Of a stretch of DNA of 26,306 nt, positions 7,774 through 15,497 are shown piece by piece. The position numbers were made by a program, and so were the translations under genes. The notes beneath the pieces are model-generated. The model saw only the letters and a program-made list of their open reading frames with translations. It was not told the DNA's origin and searched no databases. Source of the DNA: Halieaceae bacterium UBA4452. GTDB taxonomy: Bacteria; Pseudomonadota; Gammaproteobacteria; Pseudomonadales; Halieaceae. How positions within the stretch are numbered: position 1 is the first letter of the stretch; each line of letters opens with the position of its first letter. The stretch lies in assembly GCA_002389505.1 (NCBI GenBank), contig DGPA01000022.1, positions 168,962 to 195,267 on the forward strand. Reading direction: 5' to 3'.

Positions 7774-8911
7774 GTACTCCACAGCAGCGATCGCCCTCAC
7801 TCGAGAGCTGATCACCAAAGCGTCAGTGACGCCTGATGATGGTGGCTGCCAAGCCATCATGATGCAGCGTTTGAGCCAGCTGGGATTCCACTGCGAACCC
7901 ATGCGCTTTGGCAACGTCGAGAACTTCTGGGCCACCTTGGGCAGCTCAGGCCCCACCCTTGTATTTGCCGGTCATACCGACGTCGTGCCCACAGGTCCGG
8001 AAACCCAGTGGCAGAGTCCACCTTTCGAGCCGAGCGAGCGCGGTGGCTTGCTGTTCGGTCGGGGCGCAGCAGATATGAAGGCGAGCCTTGCTGCCATGAT
8101 GGTTGCCACCGAAGCGCTAATGGCTGACAAGCCTCAGCTTAACGGTCGTCTGGCCTTTTTGATCACCTCAGATGAAGAAGGACCCGCCACCGAGGGAACG
8201 GTTAAAGTCATAGAGACCTTGATCGACCGCGGCGAAACCATCGATTGGTGTGTGATCGGCGAACCCTCGAGTACCGACTCCTTGGGCGACGTCATCAAGA
8301 ATGGTCGACGAGGTTCGCTAGGTGCCACAGTAACCGTACAGGGTAGTCAAGGACATATCGCCTACCCCCATCTAGCCGACAATCCAATTCACCGGATATT
8401 CGCCGCGTTTGACGCCTTAAGACGGGAACATTGGGACGACGGCAATGCCTTCTTTGCGCCGACGTCTCTGCAGTTTTCTAACATTCATGCGGGTACTGGG
8501 GCGACCAATGTCATCCCGAGGGATGTCGTCGCCCAGTTCAATATCCGTTTCTGTACTGAAGTCACGGATGTTGAGATCCGGCATCGCTGCGAGGAGATCC
8601 TCAGCAACCACGATCTCAAGTTTGACATTGAATGGACGCTTAACGGACACCCTTTCCTAACAGAGCCGGGCGCTCTGGTTGCGGCTACGCAAGCCAGTAT
8701 TAAAGAGGTGACGGGCACCGATGCCAAGCTATCGACGGGGGGTGGCACATCCGATGGTAGATTCATCGCAAAAATGGGCTGCCAACTGGTAGAAGTGGGT
8801 CCGCGAAATGCCAGCATTCATCAGATTGATGAGCATGTTGCCATTGAGGATATCCCCCGGCTTACCAAGATTTATCACGGCATTATGCGGCGTCTTCTGA
8901 CGGACCAATGA
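7760..8911 (+). CDS. dapE: succinyl-diaminopimelate desuccinylase
   Basis: Di-zinc M20 hydrolase that releases succinate from N-succinyl-L,L-DAP. It is about 383 residues. Metal/catalytic motifs match E. coli DapE with a constant +5 offset: His72 and Asp74 in FAGHTDVVPTG, Asp105 in GRGAADMKAS, and the Glu139-Glu140 pair in TSDEEGPATEG; GEPSSTDSLGD follows, with the last zinc His in NASIHQIDEH. Two ATGs are possible. 7748 has no ribosome-binding site; 7760 has a weak GAG and fits the family N-terminus better. Both overlap dapD. The last 29 bases overlap the convergent gene at 8883-9416, and no terminator is visible. Confidence 0.95.
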   Translation: MPTTKYSTAAIALTRELITKASVTPDDGGCQAIMMQRLSQLGFHCEPMRFGNVENFWATLGSSGPTLVFAGHTDVVPTGPETQWQSPPFEPSERGGLLFGRGAADMKASLAAMMVATEALMADKPQLNGRLAFLITSDEEGPATEGTVKVIETLIDRGETIDWCVIGEPSSTDSLGDVIKNGRRGSLGATVTVQGSQGHIAYPHLADNPIHRIFAAFDALRREHWDDGNAFFAPTSLQFSNIHAGTGATNVIPRDVVAQFNIRFCTEVTDVEIRHRCEEILSNHDLKFDIEWTLNGHPFLTEPGALVAATQASIKEVTGTDAKLSTGGGTSDGRFIAKMGCQLVEVGPRNASIHQIDEHVAIEDIPRLTKIYHGIMRRLLTDQ

Positions 8912-9416
8912 GATCAACACGCACGTCATTGTTGATCGCGTTGCGCGCGGCTACCGACCCCGCCCAGGCACGAACAAAAGCATCGCAGGCGTTCATCACC
9001 GGCGTTGCATCATCGCCGAGTGTGCTATAGGGCAACACGAGTGTTATCCCGCCACTGCCACGCTTATGCATCAGCCTCAAGGCCGCTTCTGCCACATCGA
9101 TAAACCCCATGATCCATTCTTCGAGTCGGCGACACCGATGCTCCACGTCGCTTTCATTGCCCTGATTCGACCCGTGTCTAAGGTAGATGATTAACTGCTC
9201 AGGCTCACGCTGACGCAACAAATCCATAATGGCTCCTCGGCCAAGGAGCGTCGCTGAATCAGCGGGCATCGCTAGCAGTAAGTGAGGTACCACTGTGGAT
9301 GTCAAACCGTGTTGAGACTCTGGCGGGTACAGCCAAATCAACTCATCCTCTGCGCTCAATAACTGCGCCGACGCTGTTGGATTGGCGGGATCGCCGACCC
9401 ACACTATTGTACTCAT
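8883..9416 (-). CDS. hypothetical protein, degenerate SDR-like fold
   Basis: Not a family I recognise with certainty. It is 177 residues, shorter than the usual 230-260 of short-chain dehydrogenases. The order of segments resembles an SDR: a beta-strand start (MSTIVWVGDP), a middle helix (RRLEEWIMGFIDVAEAALRL) like the SDR helix before strand 5, GSGGITLVLPYS where SDRs have GxIVxxSS, then NACDAFVRAWAGSVAARNAI and VRVDLIGPSE like the post-YxxxK helix and the N-x-x-x-PG strand. The TGxxxGIG cofactor motif and the YxxxK pair are both missing, so oxidoreductase activity is unlikely. Its ATG overlaps the rsmJ stop (ATGA), making it third in the cyclase-like/rsmJ operon. It is probably a real gene because of that coupling. 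Confidence 0.72.
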   Translation of the reverse strand: MSTIVWVGDPANPTASAQLLSAEDELIWLYPPESQHGLTSTVVPHLLLAMPADSATLLGRGAIMDLLRQREPEQLIIYLRHGSNQGNESDVEHRCRRLEEWIMGFIDVAEAALRLMHKRGSGGITLVLPYSTLGDDATPVMNACDAFVRAWAGSVAARNAINNDVRVDLIGPSEDAA

Positions 9417-10216
9417 GCCAAATTCCCCAACACATACACATCAAAGCGTACCGCTTTACCCGCGATAGCATGCGAGGGGGCTTTACCGCCCAAGGGTGCC
9501 GCCCTTAAAGGTCGCTTAACCACAACCCGAGGGGTCGATTGTGCCAAAGCCCATTCGAGTAACTGCTCGTCGGTTGCTGATATTGACTGGCCAATGGTCG
9601 CATTATCGCCGTGTAAGGCTTGCAAAACTGCCAGCTCTTTTTTCACCGCAGCGGAATGGCCTCGATCGGGGAACATGGGATCTAAATAAATGACAACACC
9701 GCTCTCTGCCGTCAAGAACATACTGTTGGCGCAGCGCACTTGCATGCGCTTCGCCGCAGCGCGTACGTGCTCAGAGGCACTAATTTGCGCTGCTGCCAAG
9801 GCCTCGTTGAGCAACCAGGCAAGTATCGGCAGCTGCTCTACTAGCATGACGCGACAGCCTAAGTCAGCGAGTACGAAGGCATCTCTACCCAACCCTGCGG
9901 TGGCATCTAAAATCGTGAGTGATCGACCTTGCCGAACCCCAACAGCGCGACCCAGCAGCTCGTTTTGCCCCCCCTTTCGCCGGTATTCCATTCTTGGGCT
10001 AGCAAAGTCAATCATGACCGGTCCCGGTGGTCGAGGTCTTATGAGCTGTAAGGCAGCAGAGTCGATATCGATAAGCAGGGCGATGGCAGCTGTTGACACC
10101 CGCCAATCACTGACCAACGGCAAAGTCAGTTGCTTGGCGATGTGCGACGCACGTCCAAAAGCGCTGCTACTTACCGCCGCCACAACGACGTGGTCAGCGG
10201 CAGTGATATTATTCAT
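9413..10216 (-). CDS. rsmJ: 16S rRNA (guanine1516-N2)-methyltransferase
   Basis: SAM-dependent methyltransferase that modifies G1516 near the 3' end of 16S rRNA. The protein is 267 residues. The recognition core matches RsmJ/YhiQ: MIDFASPRMEYRRKGGQNEL, then motif I in ILDATAGLGRDAFVLADLGC, the acidic residue of motif II in VMLVEQLP, the catalytic-type VIYLDPMFPDRG, and RVVVKRPLRAAPL near the C-terminus. Its start overlaps the stop of the cyclase homologue upstream (ATGA) and its stop overlaps the next gene's start (ATGA), so all three appear coupled. No odd residues are seen. Confidence 0.95.
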   Translation of the reverse strand: MNNITAADHVVVAAVSSSAFGRASHIAKQLTLPLVSDWRVSTAAIALLIDIDSAALQLIRPRPPGPVMIDFASPRMEYRRKGGQNELLGRAVGVRQGRSLTILDATAGLGRDAFVLADLGCRVMLVEQLPILAWLLNEALAAAQISASEHVRAAAKRMQVRCANSMFLTAESGVVIYLDPMFPDRGHSAAVKKELAVLQALHGDNATIGQSISATDEQLLEWALAQSTPRVVVKRPLRAAPLGGKAPSHAIAGKAVRFDVYVLGNLA

Positions 10217-11340
10217 GGCGTAGGCACGCCCAAGTCCATGAAGGTGTCACCCAGGGCAATAGAAAACGTCAAATTAGTCGCCATTTGCTCTAAGCCATGC
10301 TTATCAATAATACGCTGTGGGCGTGGATTCGCGGTACCACAACTGCCGGGCTGCAAGGTGAACTGACTAAGCCGTTGCCCGACAATGCGTAGATTATCAA
10401 GCTCTTCTAGCTCTTTGATGGCCGTGCGAATAAAGGCATTGGCATCATGCTTGTCCGCCACATCGGGCAGACAAGCCTCAAAGTCACCTAGTAACACTTG
10501 GCCGGCCGCTGCATCAGCTAACATTCGCGCTAATTTTATGGTCACATCACCGACGATATAGCTAAATAGCGTCGGATTAACACCCTCTGCCTGAAAGAGC
10601 TCGTAATGACTGCCAATGTGATAAGCCGATCGAATGACCGGCACTGTATGCCCCGACGCTTCCCGGCGCGCGACGGCGTTGTCAATGAGCACCAATAACA
10701 AAAAAGACAGCAGGTCAAGGTCGGGAAACGGACCAACATCTCTATTCCATACGTAGTAGCCATCGCCAGTCGTCGTGCGGGCAAAATTGATCTCAACACC
10801 TTCTCTGTGGAGTTTGTTGTACGCCGAATTCATGGAGTAGGACAAGCTATTAAGTTGGCTGGCTTGCTCGAAGGGCGCGTACAGTGAAAATTCAGCGATA
10901 TCAAACAGCAGCACTGCCCGGGATTCCACATAGCTAATACCGTAACGTGAAATAATTTCATCCGCGGCTTTGAGGAGGGATTTATCACTCCCCAGCGGTT
11001 CATCGAGCTTAATAAAACTGGTGGACACACCGAGACGTTTAGCAATGGCAAACATTTGATCATGGGTTTTTAAAGGGGAGCCCCCGATAACCTCCCGGAT
11101 AAACTGCTCATTATCCCCCTCTCCCCCTGACGTGGCGTCTAAGGTAGTGAAATTGCCCAAGAAATAGTGGGGCACCACGAGGGTTAGCAACCCCTTAGGG
11201 TCAGGTGCCCAGCACAAGACCATATTCTCACCTAAGCGCCACTGCTTACGCAGTACCTGCTCCAACTGCTGCAACTGCAGCTGCGCTTCTTCGGGCAATC
11301 TTTTGGCCGTGGCCGGGTCAAGGGTAGAATAGTTTTCCAT
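10213..11340 (-). CDS. class III nucleotide-cyclase homologue (variant active site)
   Basis: Soluble protein of 375 residues with a class III adenylate/guanylate cyclase-like domain at about 140-290. The first metal Asp is Asp147 in LLFDIAEFS and the second is Asp193 in TTTGDGYYVW. The signature loop is YIVGDVTIKLARMLADAAAG, where Gly264 and Arg272 keep the canonical spacing. The residue that is Asn in active enzymes is Ile268, and no Lys occupies the adenine-selecting place before TGDG (Arg188/Thr there). It may be a low-activity or non-catalytic, nucleotide-binding version. The N-terminal 135 residues are not recognised and no membrane segment is seen. ATG 11340 is chosen over 11346 because GAAGAG lies 8 bases upstream. 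First gene of a coupled operon with rsmJ. Confidence 0.75.
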   Translation of the reverse strand: MENYSTLDPATAKRLPEEAQLQLQQLEQVLRKQWRLGENMVLCWAPDPKGLLTLVVPHYFLGNFTTLDATSGGEGDNEQFIREVIGGSPLKTHDQMFAIAKRLGVSTSFIKLDEPLGSDKSLLKAADEIISRYGISYVESRAVLLFDIAEFSLYAPFEQASQLNSLSYSMNSAYNKLHREGVEINFARTTTGDGYYVWNRDVGPFPDLDLLSFLLLVLIDNAVARREASGHTVPVIRSAYHIGSHYELFQAEGVNPTLFSYIVGDVTIKLARMLADAAAGQVLLGDFEACLPDVADKHDANAFIRTAIKELEELDNLRIVGQRLSQFTLQPGSCGTANPRPQRIIDKHGLEQMATNLTFSIALGDTFMDLGVPTP

Positions 11341-11399
11341 CAGCATGTCTCTTCGCTTGATATCTTGGCATTATAGAGGTCTACAGGATCGGAGTCCCC

Positions 11400-11912
11400 A
11401 TGGAAAAATGGATAACACCCAAAATGGCCGTCACGGTGTGCATGGTGCTCTGTGTCCACGGCTGTGGTCATTACGACGTCACCCTTAACGATCAGCTCGT
11501 CTACAAACCCGCGCAGATACTGCAAGATTACAGCATCAGTGATCCGGCCTTGAGAGCCTGCATAGCACAGCGTATTGTCGATGAGTCTATCACCGACGCG
11601 ACCGACTTAAAGCAGCTCAATTGCGCGAGTGCAGGCATTTTCACCCTTGAAGGGCTAGCCATTTTCAACCACCTACAAGCACTAAAGCTGTCAGACAACA
11701 GTATTCGTAACTTGGTAGAACTGGGACAAATGAATAGCCTGCAGAAGCTCTGGCTGGATGGCAATAACGTTGTTGACTCCGTACCTCTCGCTCATCTCCC
11801 TTCCCTCGATACGCTCGATTTAACCGGGAATGCGTCTTTGCAATGCCCCAAGAACAACGCGTTTCCCGAAATGACTACGCTCATGCTACCCCCGCACTGT
11901 CTCCCCCGATGA
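11400..11912 (+). CDS. leucine-rich-repeat lipoprotein
   Basis: 170 residues. The N-terminus is a hydrophobic signal (MAVTVCMVLCVHGC) ending in a lipobox-like VHGC, suggesting an outer-membrane or periplasmic lipoprotein; His at -2 is unusual for a lipobox. Residues about 70-165 hold leucine-rich repeats of the roughly 22-residue type: FNHLQALKLSDNSIRNL, MNSLQKLWLDGNNVVDSV, LPSLDTLDLTGNASL. This is only three or four repeats, small for an LRR protein. GGAG lies 5 bases before the ATG. The gene diverges from the cyclase homologue (59 bases between starts). Its stop overlaps the ATG of the acyltransferase (ATGA). Function unknown; a protein-binding role in the envelope is inference. Confidence 0.8.
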   Translation: MEKWITPKMAVTVCMVLCVHGCGHYDVTLNDQLVYKPAQILQDYSISDPALRACIAQRIVDESITDATDLKQLNCASAGIFTLEGLAIFNHLQALKLSDNSIRNLVELGQMNSLQKLWLDGNNVVDSVPLAHLPSLDTLDLTGNASLQCPKNNAFPEMTTLMLPPHCLPR

Positions 11913-12796
11913 CTTACTGGCTTTATCGCGGGCTCGCGCGACTACCCCTGGGAGTGCTATACCCCATTGCTACCCTAGGCGCGTGGCTTTTGTACTACGT
12001 CTTTCGCTACCGACGTAAGGTAGTACTGCGCAACATAGAGTGCTCTTTTCCTGCGTTATCGACATCCCAGCAGCAGCAAATGGCGCGCCGCTTCTACGAC
12101 CATTTCGCTGATACAACCCTAGAGATCATTGCCGGCTATCACTTAGCAGAAGCCGCTCTGGTGCAGCGGTCCGTTATTAGCAACCCCGAGCTCCTTGATG
12201 ATATTAGCGAAAATCATCAGCGCTCAGTCATCGTAATGACGCTCCATCAAGGTAATTGGGAATGGATGCTGTACGCAGGCAACCACCGGTATCCGCAAGC
12301 AAGTGCCGCGGTGTATAAGCGTCTGCACGACGCCGGTGCGGATCGGTTCAGTATTGAGTCGCGCAGTCGGTTTGGCGCTTCGCCCATTGAAATGCGTGCT
12401 GCAGCGCGGGATATCATTAAGCACCGGCGCACGCCACGCCTGATTTACATGGTCGCCGATCAATCACCTGGCCGGCGCGAACGCGTTCATTGGACGACCT
12501 TTCTTAATCAGCGCACCGCTTTTTTTTCTGGTGCCGCAAGCTTAGCCCGTGCGACCGGATTTCCCGTCGCCTTTGCCAGCGCTCATCGCACTGCCCGCGG
12601 CCATTACGCCATTCATCTTGAAGCGATAACGCTAGACCCAAAATCACTGTCTGAAGGGGAAATCATTGAGCGCTATGCCCGATTGGCAGAGCACGCCATT
12701 CGTCGATCACCCGCTGAATGGCTGTGGAGTAACCGGCGCTGGAAAAGCCATGCTGATCAGCCCGAGGCGGAGGAACCAGACGCCGCACCCGATTGA
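11909..12796 (+). CDS. LpxL/HtrB-family lysophospholipid/lipid A acyltransferase
   Basis: Inner-membrane acyltransferase of about 295 residues. An N-terminal hydrophobic anchor (LGVLYPIATLGAWLLYYVF, about 14-32) is followed by RYRRKVVLRNIECSFP, a typical family segment. The catalytic H-X4-E is in TLHQGNWEWM (His113, Glu118); IYMVADQSPG and SGAASLARATGFPV are further conserved blocks. It probably transfers an acyl chain to lipid A or an ornithine/lysophospholipid acceptor; the substrate cannot be told from sequence. The frame is open further upstream, but ATG 11909 makes an ATGA overlap with the LRR gene and gives the expected length. The 3' end overlaps the convergent metallo-hydrolase gene by 40 bases. 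Confidence 0.88.
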   Translation: MTYWLYRGLARLPLGVLYPIATLGAWLLYYVFRYRRKVVLRNIECSFPALSTSQQQQMARRFYDHFADTTLEIIAGYHLAEAALVQRSVISNPELLDDISENHQRSVIVMTLHQGNWEWMLYAGNHRYPQASAAVYKRLHDAGADRFSIESRSRFGASPIEMRAAARDIIKHRRTPRLIYMVADQSPGRRERVHWTTFLNQRTAFFSGAASLARATGFPVAFASAHRTARGHYAIHLEAITLDPKSLSEGEIIERYARLAEHAIRRSPAEWLWSNRRWKSHADQPEAEEPDAAPD

Positions 12797-13551
12797 ACAC
12801 CAAGCCAGTCAAAGCCCTGCTGCTGACAAGCAATAAAAATATCTGCATTGTGCTCGCTAGACACGGAAGCCAGCGCTGCCTGCACTCTCTCTTCGGTATT
12901 ATTCTGCTCGCTGATATGCGCTATCGCAATCAGCCGCAAGTGCTGTGTGTCAAGCGCGCTTAAAAATTGCGCTGCTTGATGATTATTTAAGTGCCCAAAA
13001 TCACCAGCGACTCGACGTTTTAAGGCCACCGGATACGGCCCACCGTTGAGCAGTTCCACGTCGTGATTGAACTCAAGCAAGAGACTGGTACAGCCTCGAT
13101 AGGCGTCGATAACATGAGGGGTAATAGAACCAAGATCAGTGAGAATGCCAAGGCATTGACCCGCAAACGACAGCCGAAATTGTATCGGCTCACGTGCGTC
13201 ATGAGGGACGGCTATTGAGCGTATATCGATCTCACCAATGCTGAAGCTATCCCCCGCGTTAATTTTAACCTGCCGATGCGCGCCGTCTATTTTGCCACTG
13301 GCAGCAGTACCATGGGTGAGGAATACCGGCAGCGCATAGCGTCGTGATAACGCGGCTACGCCCGAGGCATGATCCGCGTGCTCATGGGTAACGAGAATGG
13401 CATCGAGCTGCTCAGGGGACACACCAAGCCGGGCAAGCCGGCTCACGGTGTCTTTAAAGGTAAAACCGCAGTCAACCATGAGCAGGGTATCGCCCCCCGC
13501 AATCAGCGTTGCGTTTCCTTTGCTACCACTCCCGAGGGAGGCGAAGCGCAT
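12757..13551 (-). CDS. metallo-beta-lactamase-fold hydrolase (YycJ/WalJ-like)
   Basis: 264-residue protein of the metallo-beta-lactamase superfamily. It opens RFASLGSGSKGNATLI, the signature start of YycJ/WalJ-type proteins. The zinc motif is THEHADHASG (His56, His58, Asp60, His61), with later metal-site candidates in VPHDA, TDLGS and GHLNNHQA. WalJ relatives are reported as DNA exonucleases; activity here is inferred. The start shares one base with the bamC stop (TAATG), so it is the third gene of dapA-bamC-this gene, the order seen in pseudomonads. The C-terminal 13 codons (a Ser/Gly/Ala-rich tail) overlap the convergent acyltransferase gene. Confidence 0.9.
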   Translation of the reverse strand: MRFASLGSGSKGNATLIAGGDTLLMVDCGFTFKDTVSRLARLGVSPEQLDAILVTHEHADHASGVAALSRRYALPVFLTHGTAASGKIDGAHRQVKINAGDSFSIGEIDIRSIAVPHDAREPIQFRLSFAGQCLGILTDLGSITPHVIDAYRGCTSLLLEFNHDVELLNGGPYPVALKRRVAGDFGHLNNHQAAQFLSALDTQHLRLIAIAHISEQNNTEERVQAALASVSSEHNADIFIACQQQGFDWLGVQSGAASGSSASG

Positions 13552-14591
13552 TAATTGATATTTCCTTTGAGGATCGTCAACAATGCCTGTTGGTCTCGAC
13601 GCTCAATCAATGCTCCCTCTGGACCCATAAGAGTGATAAGCACCTCTTTGCTGTCATCCGTAGAAACCACCTTGAGCTCGTAGCGAAGGCCGGCAAGGGG
13701 ATGATTCTCTTCGCCACCCCAGAGCCAATCGAACCAGCCACCCCCGCCCTCTCGCTGGGGTCCTATAAAGGTCAAATAGAACAGTCCATCGCTGCGATTT
13801 TTATCATCGATAACAAAGCCCGAATCGGGAATCGCTTTGTCCACTGAGGCCCAAGCTCGTGCAAACCCAAGCGTTAGTCGAAGCCGCGGATAATCCTCTT
13901 GATCTTCCAAGGTTATTCGACCTGAATCGCCCATCGCACGATCAGCCATCATTGACACTGGCGCGGCCTCGGCGCTGTTGGCAATAAACTGGGCTACATT
14001 GCGGAGCATACTCTGTTCAATCTCACTATCATCTGAGACTGCCGGCCAAGGCGTCGCATCAACCGTCCGATTTTGCTGAAGGACATGAAGCTCCGAGGTA
14101 TTACGCTGAACCCCGGTCTCCACTCGAAATCGGAAGCGCGTCGGTAGCGAGCTATCCTTCAACGTGACATATTGGCTATCAATCAGCCCTGCCCGTGCGT
14201 CGGAAGCCGCCACCCCGATGCCTGACGACGTCAGAAAAGCGCGGACCTGAGGCCACAGCTTCCCCGGCGCTACAGCCACTAATGCCCAACTTTCATCACC
14301 CAGCCGCTGAATGCGCACTGCGTCGTATTCGGAGCCTGCGGTCAGAGGGGCTGGTCGCGGAGTGTCAAAGTCGCCCAATCCCACCACTTCGTTCGATATC
14401 GGTGGAATGGCGTAAATAGGCTCACTAGTCCCTGCATTAAGGGAAGGAGGAATGGTCATTTCAGCTAGCTCGGGAGCAGTTTGGTAGCGATTGGCGTTAT
14501 CAGGAAATAGCCCGTCATCACCAAACAAGTAGCTACAGCCGGTCGTTAACACTAACGGTGCAATAATGAGTAATAATAGTGTGTTGTTCAT
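13551..14591 (-). CDS. bamC: outer-membrane assembly lipoprotein BamC (NlpB)
   Basis: Accessory lipoprotein of the BAM complex that inserts outer-membrane beta-barrels. It is 346 residues. The signal peptide ends in the lipobox LTTGC with Cys19 as the lipidated residue. An extended N-terminal stretch follows (NANRYQTAPELAEMTIPP), matching the BamD-binding segment, then two helix-grip domains at about 95-205 and 225-340 (YDAVRIQRLGDESWALVAVA; LGFARAWASVDKAIPDSGF). Position immediately after dapA, with an ATGA overlap, is the classic gammaproteobacterial dapA-bamC arrangement and strengthens the call, because BamC sequences diverge quickly. Confidence 0.93.
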   Translation of the reverse strand: MNNTLLLLIIAPLVLTTGCSYLFGDDGLFPDNANRYQTAPELAEMTIPPSLNAGTSEPIYAIPPISNEVVGLGDFDTPRPAPLTAGSEYDAVRIQRLGDESWALVAVAPGKLWPQVRAFLTSSGIGVAASDARAGLIDSQYVTLKDSSLPTRFRFRVETGVQRNTSELHVLQQNRTVDATPWPAVSDDSEIEQSMLRNVAQFIANSAEAAPVSMMADRAMGDSGRITLEDQEDYPRLRLTLGFARAWASVDKAIPDSGFVIDDKNRSDGLFYLTFIGPQREGGGGWFDWLWGGEENHPLAGLRYELKVVSTDDSKEVLITLMGPEGALIERRDQQALLTILKGNIN

Positions 14592-15460
14592 AACTCAGCC
14601 TGCTTCATCGCTGCTCGTAGGGTAGAAAAATGGGTTCCTGACAGTGGTGTCAAAGGCAAACGAATACCGCTAGGTGTCATGTTTAGGTCAGCCATTGCCC
14701 ACTTTATAGGAATGGGATTGGGCTCTACAAACAAGGCTTCATTCAAAGCGCACAGCTTATCGTCAATGACCTTGGCTGCTTGGTAGTCCTGAGCTAGCGC
14801 TAATCGACACAAATCGGCCATTAGCTTTGCCGCAATATTTGCGGTCACTGACACGTTACCCTTGGCTCCATGGCGTATCAACTCCAGCGCGGTCGGATCG
14901 TCTCCAGAGTAAACAGCAAAGGTTTCGGGCAATTGTTTAATCAACTGAGCGCCTCGCTCGACATCACCGGTCGCATCTTTCAGCGCCACAATATTACCCA
15001 CTTCACTCAACCGTAATACCGTCTCGTTACTCATATCCACCGCGGTTCTGCCCGGAACATTGTACAAAACAATGGGTAAATTGACAGACTCTGCAACGGC
15101 GCAGAAGTGTTTATAAAGACCGTCCTGGGTTGGCCGATTATAATAGGGAGTCACCAATAGCGAAGCATCGGCACCGACTTCCGCCGCCGCCACGGTTAAC
15201 TCGATGGCCTCATGGGTGGAATTGGACCCGGTGCCGGCAATGACAGGAATGCGGCCGCCCGCCTGTTGTACTGAAAATTTAATGACTTCGCAGTGTTCAG
15301 GCACGGTAAGGGTTGCACTCTCACCGGTAGTACCCACCACGCATAGAGCAGCAGTGCCTGCGGCGATGTGATAATCAATGAGCTTCCGTAGGGCGCTCCA
15401 GTCAATAGCGCCATCGGATTGCATGGGAGTTACCAGTGCAACGATACTTCCGGTTATCAT
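14588..15460 (-). CDS. dapA: 4-hydroxy-tetrahydrodipicolinate synthase
   Basis: Condenses pyruvate and aspartate semialdehyde, the first step of the DAP/lysine branch. It is 290 residues and aligns to the E. coli enzyme without visible gaps through the active site. Thr44-Thr45 lie in VGTTGESATL; the catalytic Tyr133 and Arg138 are in YNVPGRT; and the Schiff-base Lys161 is in VALKDATGD. SGDDPTALELI and FVEPNPIPIKWA are further family blocks. GGAG precedes the ATG by 9 bases. The gene starts an operon with bamC and the metallo-hydrolase, separate from the dapC/D/E cluster about 6 kb away. Its start is only 37 bases from the divergent DUF3806-like gene. Confidence 0.97.
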   Translation of the reverse strand: MITGSIVALVTPMQSDGAIDWSALRKLIDYHIAAGTAALCVVGTTGESATLTVPEHCEVIKFSVQQAGGRIPVIAGTGSNSTHEAIELTVAAAEVGADASLLVTPYYNRPTQDGLYKHFCAVAESVNLPIVLYNVPGRTAVDMSNETVLRLSEVGNIVALKDATGDVERGAQLIKQLPETFAVYSGDDPTALELIRHGAKGNVSVTANIAAKLMADLCRLALAQDYQAAKVIDDKLCALNEALFVEPNPIPIKWAMADLNMTPSGIRLPLTPLSGTHFSTLRAAMKQAEL

Positions 15461-15497
15461 AAGCTGTCACTCCACTGCACAATGGTTTTCTACGAGT

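Noticed and set aside
9690..10223. 177-codon plus-strand frame opposite rsmJ
   Set aside because: rsmJ is clearly the real gene on the other strand; this frame is Ser/Ala/Arg-rich antisense translation.
11347..11399. Divergent promoter pair between the cyclase homologue and the LRR gene
   Set aside because: A TTATAG string could be a -10 box, but no -35 at acceptable spacing was found on either strand, so no promoter was called.
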